64,000 bases of DNA from Hymenobacter actinosclerus. GTDB taxonomy: Bacteria > Bacteroidota > Bacteroidia > Cytophagales > Hymenobacteraceae. The position numbers were made by a program, and so were the translations under genes. Of this stretch, positions 1 to 7,690 are shown piece by piece; the first letter of the stretch is position 1, and the number at the start of each line of letters is the position of its first letter. The stretch lies in assembly GCF_900111515.1 (NCBI RefSeq), contig NZ_FOHS01000002.1:62001-126000 (forward strand), given 5' to 3'. Below the pieces are notes generated by a model. That model had not been told where the DNA came from. It worked only from the letters and a program-made list of their open reading frames with translations, and made no database searches.

Positions 1-134
1 GCCGATACCACTACTACCAGCGGGCCCGGCCGGCCGTGCTCGGCCACAATGCGGCCCAGGTTGCGAATAGCGGCGGCGTCCTTCACCGAGGCCCCGCCAA
101 ATTTGTAAACTTTCAGCTGACTCAACTCGTGCAT
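1..134 (-). CDS. lysC: Aspartate kinase, N-terminal part (cut by window edge)
   Basis: The minus-strand frame starting at 134 reads MHELSQLKVYKFGGASVKDA and continues off the left edge. K-V-Y-K-F-G-G-x-S-V-K-D-A is the nucleotide-binding N-terminal signature of aspartokinases, the enzymes that phosphorylate aspartate at the entry to lysine, threonine and methionine synthesis. Only about 44 residues are visible, so a fused homoserine dehydrogenase (ThrA type) or a monofunctional enzyme cannot be told apart. It diverges from fbp. A TACATTTG -7 box lies five bases upstream of the ATG, suggesting a leaderless transcript. The family call is firm; the exact paralogue is inference. Confidence 0.85.
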   Translation of the reverse strand, partial: MHELSQLKVYKFGGASVKDAAAIRNLGRIVAEHGRPGPLVVVVS

Positions 135-139
135 GGGCC

Positions 140-147
140 CAAATGTA
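140..147 (-). promoter_or_regulatory. TACATTTG -7 element for aspartate kinase
   Basis: Read on the minus strand, positions 147-140 are TACATTTG, an exact match to the Bacteroidota TAnnTTTG -7 consensus. Only five bases separate it from the ATG at 134, so transcription would begin at or next to the start codon. No clear -33 TTG is visible at the usual distance. Confidence 0.5.
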
Positions 148-216
148 GGGCCGAAGCGCGGCTTCGCGCCCGCCCGCCCCGCCAATGCCGCCGCGAAAAG
201 CCGAGCGAAGATTCGC

Positions 217-244
217 TTTGGCCGGCCCGAATTGGTTACTTTTG
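217..244 (+). promoter_or_regulatory. Candidate fbp promoter (TTTG ... TACTTTTG)
   Basis: TACTTTTG at 237-244 matches TAnnTTTG, and TTTG at 217-220 could be the -33 element. The 16-base spacer is shorter than the usual 19-21, so the upstream half is uncertain. The predicted leader before the fbp ATG is about 30 bases. Confidence 0.4.
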
Positions 245-281
245 AGCTTTCCCCCCGAATCTCATCTTCCCACATCTTCTA

Positions 282-1304
282 ATGGACAATCACGACAAGC
301 TCGCGCTGCCCGTCGGCACCACCCTCGACCGCTTCATCATGCGCAAGCAGGAGGATTTCCCCTACGCCACCGGCGAGCTAAGCCAGCTGCTGCGCGATTT
401 CGCGCTGGCCTCCAAAATCGTTAACCGCGAAATCAACCGCTCGGGCCTGATTGACGTGGCCGGCGCCTACGGCAACCGCAACGTGCAGGGCGAAGAGCAG
501 CAGAAGCTCGACGTGATTGCCAACATTCGCTTCATCCGGGCCCTGCGCAACGGTGGCGAGGTGTGTACCATCATCTCGGAAGAGGATGAGGAAATGATTC
601 AGACGGGCAACGTGCAGGGCAAGTACGTGGTGGCCATCGATCCGCTCGACGGCTCCAGCAACATCGATGTCAACGTAAGCATCGGCACGATTTTCAGCAT
701 CTACCGCCGCGTATCGCCCACCGGCACCGAGGGCACGGCCCAGGACTGCATGCAGACCGGCACCCACCAGGTGGCGGCCGGCTACGTAATTTACGGCTCC
801 AGCACCATGATGGTGTACACGACCGGCAACGGCGTGAACGGCTTCACCTACGAGCCTTCGCTGGGCGAGTTCTTCCTCTCGCACCCCAACATTCAGACCC
901 CCGCCACGGGCAGCGTGTACTCCGTGAATGAGGGCACGTCGGAGTATTTCTCCGAGGGCATGAAGAAATATGTAGCCCACTGCAAGGAGCAGAATTACTC
1001 GGCCCGCTACATCGGCTCGCTGGTGGCCGATTTCCACCGCAACCTGCTCAAGGGCGGCATTTATATGTACCCTGGCACCAGCAAAGTGCCCAACGGCAAG
1101 CTGCGGCTCATGTACGAGTGCAACCCGCTGGCCTTTATTGTGGAGCAGGCCGGCGGCAAGTCGAGCAACGGCCACCGCCGTACCCTGGAGCTGGAGCCTA
1201 CCGAGCTGCACCAGCGTTGCCCGGTATTCATCGGCTCGACCGAGATGGTAGAGAAGGCCGAGGAGTTTCTGGCCGCCGAAATGAAGACGGCCGAAGCCGA
1301 ATAG
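282..1304 (+). CDS. fbp: Fructose-1,6-bisphosphatase, class I
   Basis: 340 residues, the normal length for class I FBPase, which hydrolyses fructose-1,6-bisphosphate to fructose-6-phosphate in gluconeogenesis. Visible signatures are the metal-binding acidic run SEEDEE (about residues 98-103), the core metal site [20 protein letters not shown] (about 120-139) and the substrate-binding region around [13 protein letters not shown] near residue 270. Each is diagnostic of the cytosolic, Mg-dependent enzyme. The ATG start lies a few bases after a pyrimidine-rich stretch with no Shine-Dalgarno sequence. It is a single-gene unit, diverging from aspartate kinase and ending at a strong bidirectional terminator shared with the convergent DUF5606 gene. 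Confidence 0.97.
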   Translation: MDNHDKLALPVGTTLDRFIMRKQEDFPYATGELSQLLRDFALASKIVNREINRSGLIDVAGAYGNRNVQGEEQQKLDVIANIRFIRALRNGGEVCTIISEEDEEMIQTGNVQGKYVVAIDPLDGSSNIDVNVSIGTIFSIYRRVSPTGTEGTAQDCMQTGTHQVAAGYVIYGSSTMMVYTTGNGVNGFTYEPSLGEFFLSHPNIQTPATGSVYSVNEGTSEYFSEGMKKYVAHCKEQNYSARYIGSLVADFHRNLLKGGIYMYPGTSKVPNGKLRLMYECNPLAFIVEQAGGKSSNGHRRTLELEPTELHQRCPVFIGSTEMVEKAEEFLAAEMKTAEAE

Positions 1305-1331
1305 ATAACCCCAGAAGACCCCGAAAACCAC

Positions 1332-1372
1332 AAAAAAGCGCCGGCGGCCCATTGGGTCGCCGGCGCTTTTTT
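1332..1372. terminator. Bidirectional intrinsic terminator between fbp and DUF5606
   Basis: A perfect 15-bp stem (1332-1346 pairing with 1358-1372) has a GC-rich core flanked by six A on the left and six T on the right, with an 11-base loop. The A/T symmetry lets it act in both directions, which fits the convergent genes on each side. Confidence 0.9.
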
Positions 1373-1392
1373 GTGGAGAGTGTTTGCTGAGA

Positions 1393-2046
1393 CTACTCGG
1401 CCTTTTTCTTGGCCGGCGCTTTCTTGGCAGGTTTGGCCGGCTGGGCCTCGGGGTTGCCGGCGGCGTTGTCCTCGGCCGTGGCCGGAATGATGCCGGCCGT
1501 GCTCATGGCTTCATCAGCGGCGGGCTGAGCGGCCTTTTTGGTGCTTTTTTTCTTGGGCGAAGTGTCGGCGGCAACAGGAAGGGCCGGGGCCTTGTCGGCG
1601 GCCTGCCCGGCTGCTTCATTCTCCGTTGCCTTATCCTCCTCAGTGGCCGGGGCCTGGTATTCGAGGCGCTGGCTTACAATGTTGTACCACTGCACCAGCT
1701 TCTTGATATCGGACAGGTACACCCGCTCGCGGTCGTAATCCGGGATGATACCTTCCATGAAGCTCACCAGCTCCTGGTCGTTCGACTTGTTGCTCAGGCC
1801 CAGCTCGGCGCCGTGCTGCTGATGAATGCGGTCGAATACTTCCGTCAGGGGCACCGTCTGGTCGTAATCCTGGGTATAGATGGAAATTTCCTGGAGCAGC
1901 GACACCTTGTTCTGGGCGGCGGCTACCGAGCGGCTGCCCTTGTCGTTGAGGGCTTCGATGATAACGCCGGCGCGGGTGGGGCGCACGAGGCGGTACAGAC
2001 CGGGCATTCCGCTGATGGCGGCAATTTCCTTCAGGTCGTAGGGCAT
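1393..2046 (-). CDS. DUF5606 family protein with Ala/Lys-rich tail
   Basis: 217 residues starting MPYDLKEIAAISGMPGLYRL. The N-terminal ~120 residues resemble the Bacteroidota DUF5606 domain, a small beta-rich domain of unknown function (recognised from the M-x-x-D-L-K-E-I-A-x-I-S-G-x-x-G-L-Y start). From about residue 135 the sequence is low-complexity Ala/Lys/Glu/Pro, ending in several KKA blocks, so the tail is basic, disordered and could bind nucleic acid (inference). The ATG at 2046 is preferred to longer readings because the conserved domain begins exactly there. A TACCTTCG box at 2080-2073 is a plausible one-mismatch -7 element. No signal peptide. Confidence 0.8.
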   Translation of the reverse strand: MPYDLKEIAAISGMPGLYRLVRPTRAGVIIEALNDKGSRSVAAAQNKVSLLQEISIYTQDYDQTVPLTEVFDRIHQQHGAELGLSNKSNDQELVSFMEGIIPDYDRERVYLSDIKKLVQWYNIVSQRLEYQAPATEEDKATENEAAGQAADKAPALPVAADTSPKKKSTKKAAQPAADEAMSTAGIIPATAEDNAAGNPEAQPAKPAKKAPAKKKAE

Positions 2047-2132
2047 AGCAAAAAAAGCAGTGGTTGAAGAGGCGAAGGTACGCAACGCCCGCGAACGGGC
2101 CGGCCGCGCGGCTGGGTACGGCTTGAAACCGG

Positions 2133-2534
2133 CTACAGCTTGAACGTGATGGGCAGGCTGGTCAGCACGGCGTAGTCGGGCTTGTTGAACTTGAGCAGCT
2201 TCACCAGCCGCAGGGCCTCGTCGCCGCAGCCGCCGCCAATCTGCTTCACCAGCTTGATGCCCGAGAGCGTGCCATCGGTATTGAGCGTGAAGCTGACGAT
2301 GCACTGGCCCTGGATACGGTTGCGCCGGGCCATTATGGGGTACTTGAGCTCCTGGTTGATGAAGGCATACATTGCATCCTGGCCGCCCTCGTAGTACTCG
2401 GCCACCGGAATGGTTTTACCCGAGTGGGCAGCGTCGGCCGCGGCCGGGGCCGGGCTGGCCGTCTGGGCCAGGGCCGGGGCGGCCGAGAAGGCCAGCAGGC
2501 CACCAAGGCCGAACAGGAAAAAGGCGTTGTTCAT
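2133..2534 (-). CDS. Periplasmic TonB C-terminal-domain protein
   Basis: 133 residues from MNNAFFLFGLGG. Residues 1-23 form a signal peptide ending in ALA-Q. An Ala-rich linker follows, then a TonB_C-like fold from about residue 45: Y-P-x-x-A-R-x-N-x-I-Q-G-x-C-I-V-S-F-x-L-N-x-D-G-x-L-S. This is the motif seen in energy-transducer TonB C-terminal domains and in many stand-alone Bacteroidota periplasmic proteins. It lacks the N-terminal transmembrane anchor and proline-rich spanner of true TonB, so it probably does not energise receptors itself. The ATG at 2534 is chosen over an upstream TTG because it opens the signal peptide. Its role is unknown. Confidence 0.75.
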   Translation of the reverse strand: MNNAFFLFGLGGLLAFSAAPALAQTASPAPAAADAAHSGKTIPVAEYYEGGQDAMYAFINQELKYPIMARRNRIQGQCIVSFTLNTDGTLSGIKLVKQIGGGCGDEALRLVKLLKFNKPDYAVLTSLPITFKL

Positions 2535-2618
2535 CTTCAAAAGAAACAAGATTGAGTTGAAAAAGGAAGGGATGCGGTTATGGCAACGGGCGAGGCAGCC
2601 TGCAAGAACGAGGCCAGC

Positions 2619-3239
2619 TTAGGCGTCGGCCCCGGCCTGGGTAGCCATGCGCTGATTGGTATCGGCCACAAAGCCCAGCAACTCGTCGCGACCGTTCTTC
2701 TCTTCGGCCGACGTAACAAAATGCAGGGGCAGCTCGTCCCAGGTTTCGCGCATTTTTTCCAGGTACTGCACCACATTCTGGCTCGTACGCGACGACGACT
2801 GCTTGTCGGCTTTGGTGAACACCATCACAAAGGGCACGCCCTCGGTGCCGAGCTGCTCCATGAATTCCAGGTCGGCCGCCTGCGGGGCATGGCGCGAGTC
2901 GAGCAGTACCATCACGCAGGTCAGGTTGGGGCGCTGGCGCAGGTAGAAGTTGATCATGCGCGCCCATTTGGCCCGGGCATCCTTGCTGATTTTGGCGTAG
3001 CCATAACCCGGTAAATCGACCAGGTACCACGCCTCATTAATAAGGAAATGGTTGATAAGCTGGGTTTTGCCAGGCTGCGACGAGGTTTTGGCCAGTCCTT
3101 TCTGGTTGGTGAGCATATTAATGAGCGACGACTTGCCCACGTTGGAGCGGCCAATGAAGGCATACTCGGGCAGCGTGGGGGCGGGGCATTCTTCGACCCG
3201 CGAGTTGCTCGTTAAAAATCTGGCGTCCTGAATAAGCAT
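2619..3239 (-). CDS. engB: Ribosome biogenesis GTP-binding protein YihA/YsxC
   Basis: 206 residues, standard for the EngB family of circularly un-permuted TRAFAC GTPases that assist 50S subunit assembly. Motifs in order: G1 GRSNVGKSSLIN (about 34-45), G2 region QPGKTQLINHF, G3 DLPGYGYAK, G4 TKAD and G5 TSAEEKNG. The DLPGYGYAK G3 motif is specific to YihA/YsxC. The ATG at 3239 is selected; an upstream in-frame TTG adds only three residues. A TATCTTTG -7 box at 3270-3263 places the transcription start about 20 bases upstream. It is separated from the TonB-like gene by about 85 bases and may be cotranscribed with it. Confidence 0.96.
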   Translation of the reverse strand: MLIQDARFLTSNSRVEECPAPTLPEYAFIGRSNVGKSSLINMLTNQKGLAKTSSQPGKTQLINHFLINEAWYLVDLPGYGYAKISKDARAKWARMINFYLRQRPNLTCVMVLLDSRHAPQAADLEFMEQLGTEGVPFVMVFTKADKQSSSRTSQNVVQYLEKMRETWDELPLHFVTSAEEKNGRDELLGFVADTNQRMATQAGADA

Positions 3240-3262
3240 CTGGGGCAATTAATTGGAAAGGA

Positions 3263-3270
3263 CAAAGATA
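3263..3270 (-). promoter_or_regulatory. TATCTTTG -7 element for engB
   Basis: On the minus strand, positions 3270-3263 read TATCTTTG, an exact TAnnTTTG match, 23 bases upstream of the engB ATG. Confidence 0.5.
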
Positions 3271-3318
3271 AATATTCCGGGCGGGCCGGGCGGGCCCATC
3301 ATTTTTTGAAGAAAAACC

Positions 3319-3347
3319 TTGTAGTTTACAAGGGTGCCCTATATTTG
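3319..3347 (+). promoter_or_regulatory. Candidate promoter upstream of the OmpA-like gene
   Basis: TTG at 3319-3321 and TATATTTG at 3340-3347 are separated by 18 bases, a good match to the Bacteroidota TTG-N(17-23)-TAnnTTTG pattern. It lies in a 438-base gene-free stretch (3240-3677), about 330 bases upstream of the OmpA-like start, so either the leader is long or the promoter drives an unannotated small RNA. Confidence 0.45.
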
Positions 3348-3463
3348 CGCATTCCCCGGCCCCAAAACAGTGTGTAAACCTACCGGGCCTGACCAACCTG
3401 ATTGTGCGCTATTGCCTTATTTCCTTGAGATTGGATGAGACCAAGGCTGTATTATAAAATTTA

Positions 3464-3471
3464 TATCTTTG
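3464..3471 (+). promoter_or_regulatory. Second TAnnTTTG box in the OmpA upstream region
   Basis: TATCTTTG at 3464-3471 lies in an AT-rich patch about 207 bases before the OmpA-like ATG. No TTG is found at the normal distance upstream. If used, it gives a shorter but still long 5' leader. The rest of 3472-3677 shows no open frame I can support. Confidence 0.35.
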
Positions 3472-3677
3472 CCCGCTAACATGAAAGTCTGGTATCTGGC
3501 GGAGCGAAATAAACCTGACCCGAGCGGTTACTAACTGCTTGTGGTGTCTTTTTTGGGCACTATTTCTCAACTCTACTACCGGTTTTCAGTATAAGGGGCA
3601 ACCCGTAAAAGACCTTTTCGTAATTGGCGGTCGATACTTTCTCCCTTGCAACCCCTCGTTTCCCTAATCCCTCCTCA

Positions 3678-5945
3678 ATGGACAACTTAGTCAGAAGGTT
3701 ATTAAAAGCCTCGTGCGCTGTCATGCTCACGACTGCTATGGCCCAGCCTGCCCTGGCTCAAAGCACCCGACAGCAACTGAAAACGGCTAACAAGTTTTTC
3801 GGTCAGGAAAACTACCGGGCTTCGTTGCCTTACTATGAGCAGGTGCTGGCCAAAGACCCCAACAACGCCCAGGCGCTGTTCCGGGCGGGTATTGCCTATA
3901 TGTCCTTTGACAAAGAGAAGGCCAGCGACTATATCTACAAGGCGCAGCGCCTGAAGAAGAATGTAGCCAAGGACGTGGAGTACTGGCTTGGCCGGGTTGA
4001 CCACCTCAACTACAACTTCGACGAGGCTATCAGCCACTTCCAGGCCTACAACGCTACGCTCAAAACCAAGGACTCGCGCAAGCGTGAGCTGGCGCAGCTG
4101 ATCCAGCACAGCAAGAACGCCAAGGTGCAGTTCAACAGCCCCAAGGACATCTTCGTTAAGAACCTGGGCCCGACTATCAACACCCAGTGGTCGGAGCACA
4201 GCCCCGTTATTTCCAACGACGATAAAGTACTGCTCTTCACCTCGCGCTCCGACAACATGAGCGGCGTGGGGGCACTGCAGGCCGCCGAAGGCAAAGACAG
4301 CAAGAAGCTGGCTGCCGACGGCCAGTACTATGAGAACATTTACGAAGCCCGCCGCATCGACGACGAGAACTGGGACAAGCCCCGTTCGCTGAGCGGCGTG
4401 CTCAACGGCAAAGGCCACGATGCCTCGATTCAGGTGTTCGACAACGACACCAAACTGCTCATGTACCGCAACGACGAGAATGGCGACATTCTGTACGCGG
4501 AGAAAAGCGGCAACGACTGGACCGAGCCCAAGCGCCTGAATAAAAACATCAACACGTCGGCCTTCGAATCGGATGCCTACATCACGCCCGATGGCCTGAC
4601 GATTTACTTCTCGACGGCCAAGTACTCGGAGGACGGCACGCTTGATATCTACTTCTCGACCCGCGTACCCGGCGGCGACTGGGGCCCGGCCAAGACGATT
4701 GGTAACGCTATCAATACGCCTTACGACGACGACAGCCCGTACCTGAGCCGCGACGGCAAGACGCTGTACTTCTCCTCGCGGGGCCATAACACCATGGGCG
4801 GCTACGACATCTTCAAGTCGGAGTACGATTCGATTGGCCGTAAGTGGGGCCGGCCCGAGAACATGGGTTACCCCATCAACACGCCCGACGACGATACCTA
4901 CTACCGTTTGAGCCCCGACGGCTCGTACGCCTACCTGTCGTCGTACCGCATTGGCGGCTACGGGGAGAAGGACATCTACACCATCAACTACATCAAGAAC
5001 GCTACCATCCGGGGCCGCGTGCTGGCCATGCAGGACAGCAGCGCCATTCCGGGTGCCGAGCTGGTGTTCAGTGGCACCCAGGCCGACAAAACGGCCCTGA
5101 GCTACCGTGATGTAAGCAAGCCCCTCACGGGCGAGTACCAGGTAAGCGTGCTTTCGGGCCGTACCTACCAGGTGGCCGTGAGTAAGGATGGTAAGAACAT
5201 CGAAACCCAGGAGTTTGCCGTTCCCATCTCGACCAACGACTCGACGGTCATCGAGAAGAACTTCTACGTCAACTACATCGATACGACGGCGGCCAACATG
5301 GCCAACATCAACCCGATTTACTTCGACACCGACAAGTACACGCTGCGGCCCGAGTCGATTGTGGAGCTGAACAAGGTGAGCCAGCTGCTGGCCGCCAACC
5401 CCGGCATCAACATCTCGATTGAAGGCAACACCGACTCGCGCAACACCGACGAGTACAACATGGTGCTCGGCCAGAACCGCGCCAACGTGGCCTACAATTA
5501 CCTGAAGAAGGCCGGTATTGCCGAAACCCGCATGGTAACGGTAAGCTACGGCGAGCGTCGCCCGGTAGCCCCCAACGATTCGCCGGAGAACATGCAGCTT
5601 AACCGCCGCACCGACTTCCGCGTGATTGTGAAGGAAGGCGAAGGCATGCCGAAAATGAACCGTCCGGCTCCTGCGCCGAAGCCCTCGGGCAGCACCGGCA
5701 CCGGCGACAACATGGGCATGGGCACTACGCCAACCGTACCGCTGCAGCCCGGCAAGAGCAAGGTGAAGCTGGAAGACGGCACCAAGGTGAAAACCAAGGT
5801 GGACGAGGACAGCGACAAGGTGAAGGTGAAAACCAAAGGCCCGAACGACGAGAAAAGCAAGACCGTAACCAAGGACGGAACCATTGATGCCAAGGCCAAA
5901 GACGCCGAAGGCAACAAGGTTAAAGTGAAGACCGACAACGACTAA
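3678..5945 (+). CDS. OmpA-family protein with TPR, PD40 propeller and carboxypeptidase-like domains (PorE-like)
   Basis: 755 residues. A signal peptide (1-28, ending ALAQ) is followed by TPR-like helices (~30-150), at least five PD40/WD40-type blades (~165-420, with repeated S-P-D-G-x-x-x-Y-F-S-S motifs), a carboxypeptidase regulatory-like beta domain (~441-525), an OmpA C-terminal peptidoglycan-binding domain (~544-650, Y-F-D-T-D-K-Y-x-L-R-P) and a Lys/Asp-rich low-complexity tail. This order matches PorE, the type IX secretion subunit thought to anchor the complex to peptidoglycan; similar gliding/secretion paralogues exist, so the assignment is inference. No lipobox cysteine is seen at the cleavage site. 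The ATG at 3678 is favoured over an upstream TTG because it opens the signal peptide. A T-tailed hairpin follows. Confidence 0.8.
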   Translation: MDNLVRRLLKASCAVMLTTAMAQPALAQSTRQQLKTANKFFGQENYRASLPYYEQVLAKDPNNAQALFRAGIAYMSFDKEKASDYIYKAQRLKKNVAKDVEYWLGRVDHLNYNFDEAISHFQAYNATLKTKDSRKRELAQLIQHSKNAKVQFNSPKDIFVKNLGPTINTQWSEHSPVISNDDKVLLFTSRSDNMSGVGALQAAEGKDSKKLAADGQYYENIYEARRIDDENWDKPRSLSGVLNGKGHDASIQVFDNDTKLLMYRNDENGDILYAEKSGNDWTEPKRLNKNINTSAFESDAYITPDGLTIYFSTAKYSEDGTLDIYFSTRVPGGDWGPAKTIGNAINTPYDDDSPYLSRDGKTLYFSSRGHNTMGGYDIFKSEYDSIGRKWGRPENMGYPINTPDDDTYYRLSPDGSYAYLSSYRIGGYGEKDIYTINYIKNATIRGRVLAMQDSSAIPGAELVFSGTQADKTALSYRDVSKPLTGEYQVSVLSGRTYQVAVSKDGKNIETQEFAVPISTNDSTVIEKNFYVNYIDTTAANMANINPIYFDTDKYTLRPESIVELNKVSQLLAANPGINISIEGNTDSRNTDEYNMVLGQNRANVAYNYLKKAGIAETRMVTVSYGERRPVAPNDSPENMQLNRRTDFRVIVKEGEGMPKMNRPAPAPKPSGSTGTGDNMGMGTTPTVPLQPGKSKVKLEDGTKVKTKVDEDSDKVKVKTKGPNDEKSKTVTKDGTIDAKAKDAEGNKVKVKTDND

Positions 5946-5968
5946 CCGACGGTTTTCAGGATGAAACG

Positions 5969-6004
5969 GGCGGGCCGGGCTGTATGCCCGGCCCGCCTTT
6001 TTTT
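5969..6004 (+). terminator. Intrinsic terminator after the OmpA-like gene
   Basis: A 12-bp GC-only stem (5969-5980 with 5986-5997), a 5-base loop and seven T (5998-6004) directly after it. Confidence 0.92.
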
Positions 6005-6011
6005 AACATAA

Positions 6012-6044
6012 TTGGGCAAAAGCCGTTGTAATGAGGCAATTTTG
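6012..6044 (+). promoter_or_regulatory. Weak candidate promoter for ubiE-porT
   Basis: TTG at 6012-6014 is followed after 22 bases by CAATTTTG at 6037-6044, a one-mismatch version of TAnnTTTG. It sits directly after a terminator, so a promoter is needed here; the predicted leader is about 28 bases. Confidence 0.35.
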
Positions 6045-6077
6045 CCCGCCCCTTCGCCGTTCCTTGCTCCACGAGCC

Positions 6078-6806
6078 ATGTCCGTAGTACCTTACAAAGA
6101 TGACGCCGCCGACAAGAAGTCGCAGGTTGCCCAGATGTTCAACAGCATCGCCGGCAAGTACGACTTCCTCAACCACTTCCTGAGTGCGGGCACCGATATT
6201 TACTGGCGCCGCAAGGCCGTGGATGAACTGCGGCAGCTGCGCCCGGCCCGCATTCTCGATATTGCCACCGGCACGGCCGATTTTGCCATCGAAACCCTAC
6301 GGGCCGCCACGCCCGACGCCCAGGTAACGGGCGTGGATATTTCGGAAGGTATGCTGGAGGTAGGCCGGCGGAAGCTGGCCGCCAAGGGCCTGGGCCACCG
6401 CATCCGGCTGGAGCTGGGCGACTCGGAAAGCCTGCCCTTCGAAGACAACTCGTTCGATGCCGTGACGGCCTCGTTCGGCGTGCGCAACTTCGCCAACCTG
6501 GAAAAGGGCCTGGCCGAAATGCAACGGGTACTGCGCCCGGGCGGCAAGCTGGTGGTACTGGAGTTTTCCAAGCCCACGGCCTTCCCCATGAAGCAGGCTT
6601 ACAACTTCTATTTCAAGAACATTCTGCCGGTTTTCGGCAAGCTGATTTCCAAAGACCGCGCCGCCTATACTTACCTGCCCGAGTCGGTGCAGGCTTTCCC
6701 GGACGGCCCGGAATTTTTGGCGATTCTGCGTAAAGTCGGCTTCAACTCTCCCGCATGGCAACCCCTTACCTTCGGCATCAGCTCCATCTACACGGCGCAA
6801 AAATAA
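6078..6806 (+). CDS. ubiE: Demethylmenaquinone methyltransferase UbiE/MenG
   Basis: 242 residues. A SAM-dependent class I methyltransferase that completes menaquinone synthesis by C-methylating demethylmenaquinone. Evidence: the UbiE signature [18 protein letters not shown] near residue 20, SAM motif [12 protein letters not shown] (~60), the post-II segment [14 protein letters not shown] and the family motif [20 protein letters not shown]. The C-terminal S-I-Y-T-A-Q-K end is also typical. The ATG at 6078 is used; the upstream TTG frame has no conserved residues. The stop TAA shares its last A with the porT ATG, so the two genes are translationally coupled. Confidence 0.96.
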   Translation: MSVVPYKDDAADKKSQVAQMFNSIAGKYDFLNHFLSAGTDIYWRRKAVDELRQLRPARILDIATGTADFAIETLRAATPDAQVTGVDISEGMLEVGRRKLAAKGLGHRIRLELGDSESLPFEDNSFDAVTASFGVRNFANLEKGLAEMQRVLRPGGKLVVLEFSKPTAFPMKQAYNFYFKNILPVFGKLISKDRAAYTYLPESVQAFPDGPEFLAILRKVGFNSPAWQPLTFGISSIYTAQK

Positions 6807-7582
6807 TGCGCTGCACGCTGCTGGCCGCTGCCGTGCTGGCCCTGCCACTAAGCACGCTAGCCCAGAAAACCAGCCGCAGCCGGGCCAAAGTCGGCCGCGG
6901 TGGCCAGGTGAAGTCGATTACTTCCGACAACCTGGTGGGCTACGACGACCGGGCGCTGCACCTGGGCCTGTACGTGGCGCCCAACTTCTCGCGCTACCTG
7001 ATCGAGCAGGCCCCCGGCTACCCCAGGCAGGAGCACGTGTCGGCCAACTCGATAATCAGCCCGGGCTTTTCGGTGGGCTTCCTGGGTGATTTGCGGCTGG
7101 GTAATTACGGGGCGCTCACCTTCGCACCCGGCGTGAGCTTTCTGACCCGGCGCATCGAGTTCAAGGACCAGGGCTACGTGCAGAACGCGGTACAGTACCC
7201 CAACGACCCCGAGAAGATTGAGGACCAGGAAATCGGCAGCACGCAGGTTGATTTCCCGATAATGTTCAAGCTGAAATCGGAGCGCCGGCGTAATACGCGG
7301 GTGTACCTGATTGCGGGCGTGAAGCCGAGCCTGAACATCGGGGGCAGCCGCAAAAATCCCGACGTGAATCTGTTGCAGGCCGCCGACTCCGACTTTGCCA
7401 TCGAGTACGGCGTGGGGCTCGACCTGTTCTATCCGTTCTTCAAGTTTTCGCCCGAGCTGCGTTTCTCCAACGGCCTGAAAAACCTGTATGTGCCCAGCAC
7501 CAACGACGTGTACAGCCGCAGCCTGCAGAGCATGAAAAGCAATACCGTTACGCTCTACCTCAACATCTGGTCGGGGCGGTAA
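6806..7582 (+). CDS. porT: Type IX secretion/gliding outer-membrane protein PorT
   Basis: 258 residues. Residues 1-19 are a signal peptide (LPLSTLA-Q). The body is beta-barrel-like and carries features I associate with PorT/SprT: the ALHLGLYVAPNFSRY start, a V-D-F-P-I-M-F-K-L-K-S-E-R-R-x-N strand, an A-G-V-K-P segment and the closing E-Y-G-V-G-L-D-L-F-Y-P-F-F-K-F-S-P-E-L-R. PorT is an outer-membrane barrel required for type IX protein secretion. The ubiE-porT order is common in Bacteroidota (from memory, not checked), and the one-base stop/start overlap confirms coupling. It could in principle be another PorT-family barrel. Confidence 0.82.
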   Translation: MRCTLLAAAVLALPLSTLAQKTSRSRAKVGRGGQVKSITSDNLVGYDDRALHLGLYVAPNFSRYLIEQAPGYPRQEHVSANSIISPGFSVGFLGDLRLGNYGALTFAPGVSFLTRRIEFKDQGYVQNAVQYPNDPEKIEDQEIGSTQVDFPIMFKLKSERRRNTRVYLIAGVKPSLNIGGSRKNPDVNLLQAADSDFAIEYGVGLDLFYPFFKFSPELRFSNGLKNLYVPSTNDVYSRSLQSMKSNTVTLYLNIWSGR

Positions 7583-7594
7583 TTTAGAGCTGCA

Positions 7595-7668
7595 AGCCGC
7601 AAGCTACAGGCTGCAAGCTTTTGCTGGTAACCTGACTAAAGAAAGCTTGCAGCCTGTAGCTTGCGGCT
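7595..7668. repeat. 27-bp-arm inverted repeat after porT
   Basis: Arms 7595-7621 and 7642-7668 are perfect reverse complements separated by 20 bases. The arms consist of short related words (GCAAGCT, GCAGCCTG). It begins 12 bases after the porT stop and ends 22 bases before the SDR ATG. It could terminate transcription but lacks a T-run, so it is better viewed as a dispersed intergenic palindrome. Confidence 0.85.
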
Positions 7669-7690
7669 CCTAACTTCTAGCTTCTCAAGA

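Noticed and set aside
378..1352. A long minus-strand frame opposite fbp
   Set aside because: It is a shadow of fbp, whose motifs are unequivocal, and it runs through the fbp terminator.
6012..6077. TTG start adding 22 residues to UbiE
   Set aside because: No conserved residues, and it overlaps the likely promoter; ATG 6078 gives the normal length.
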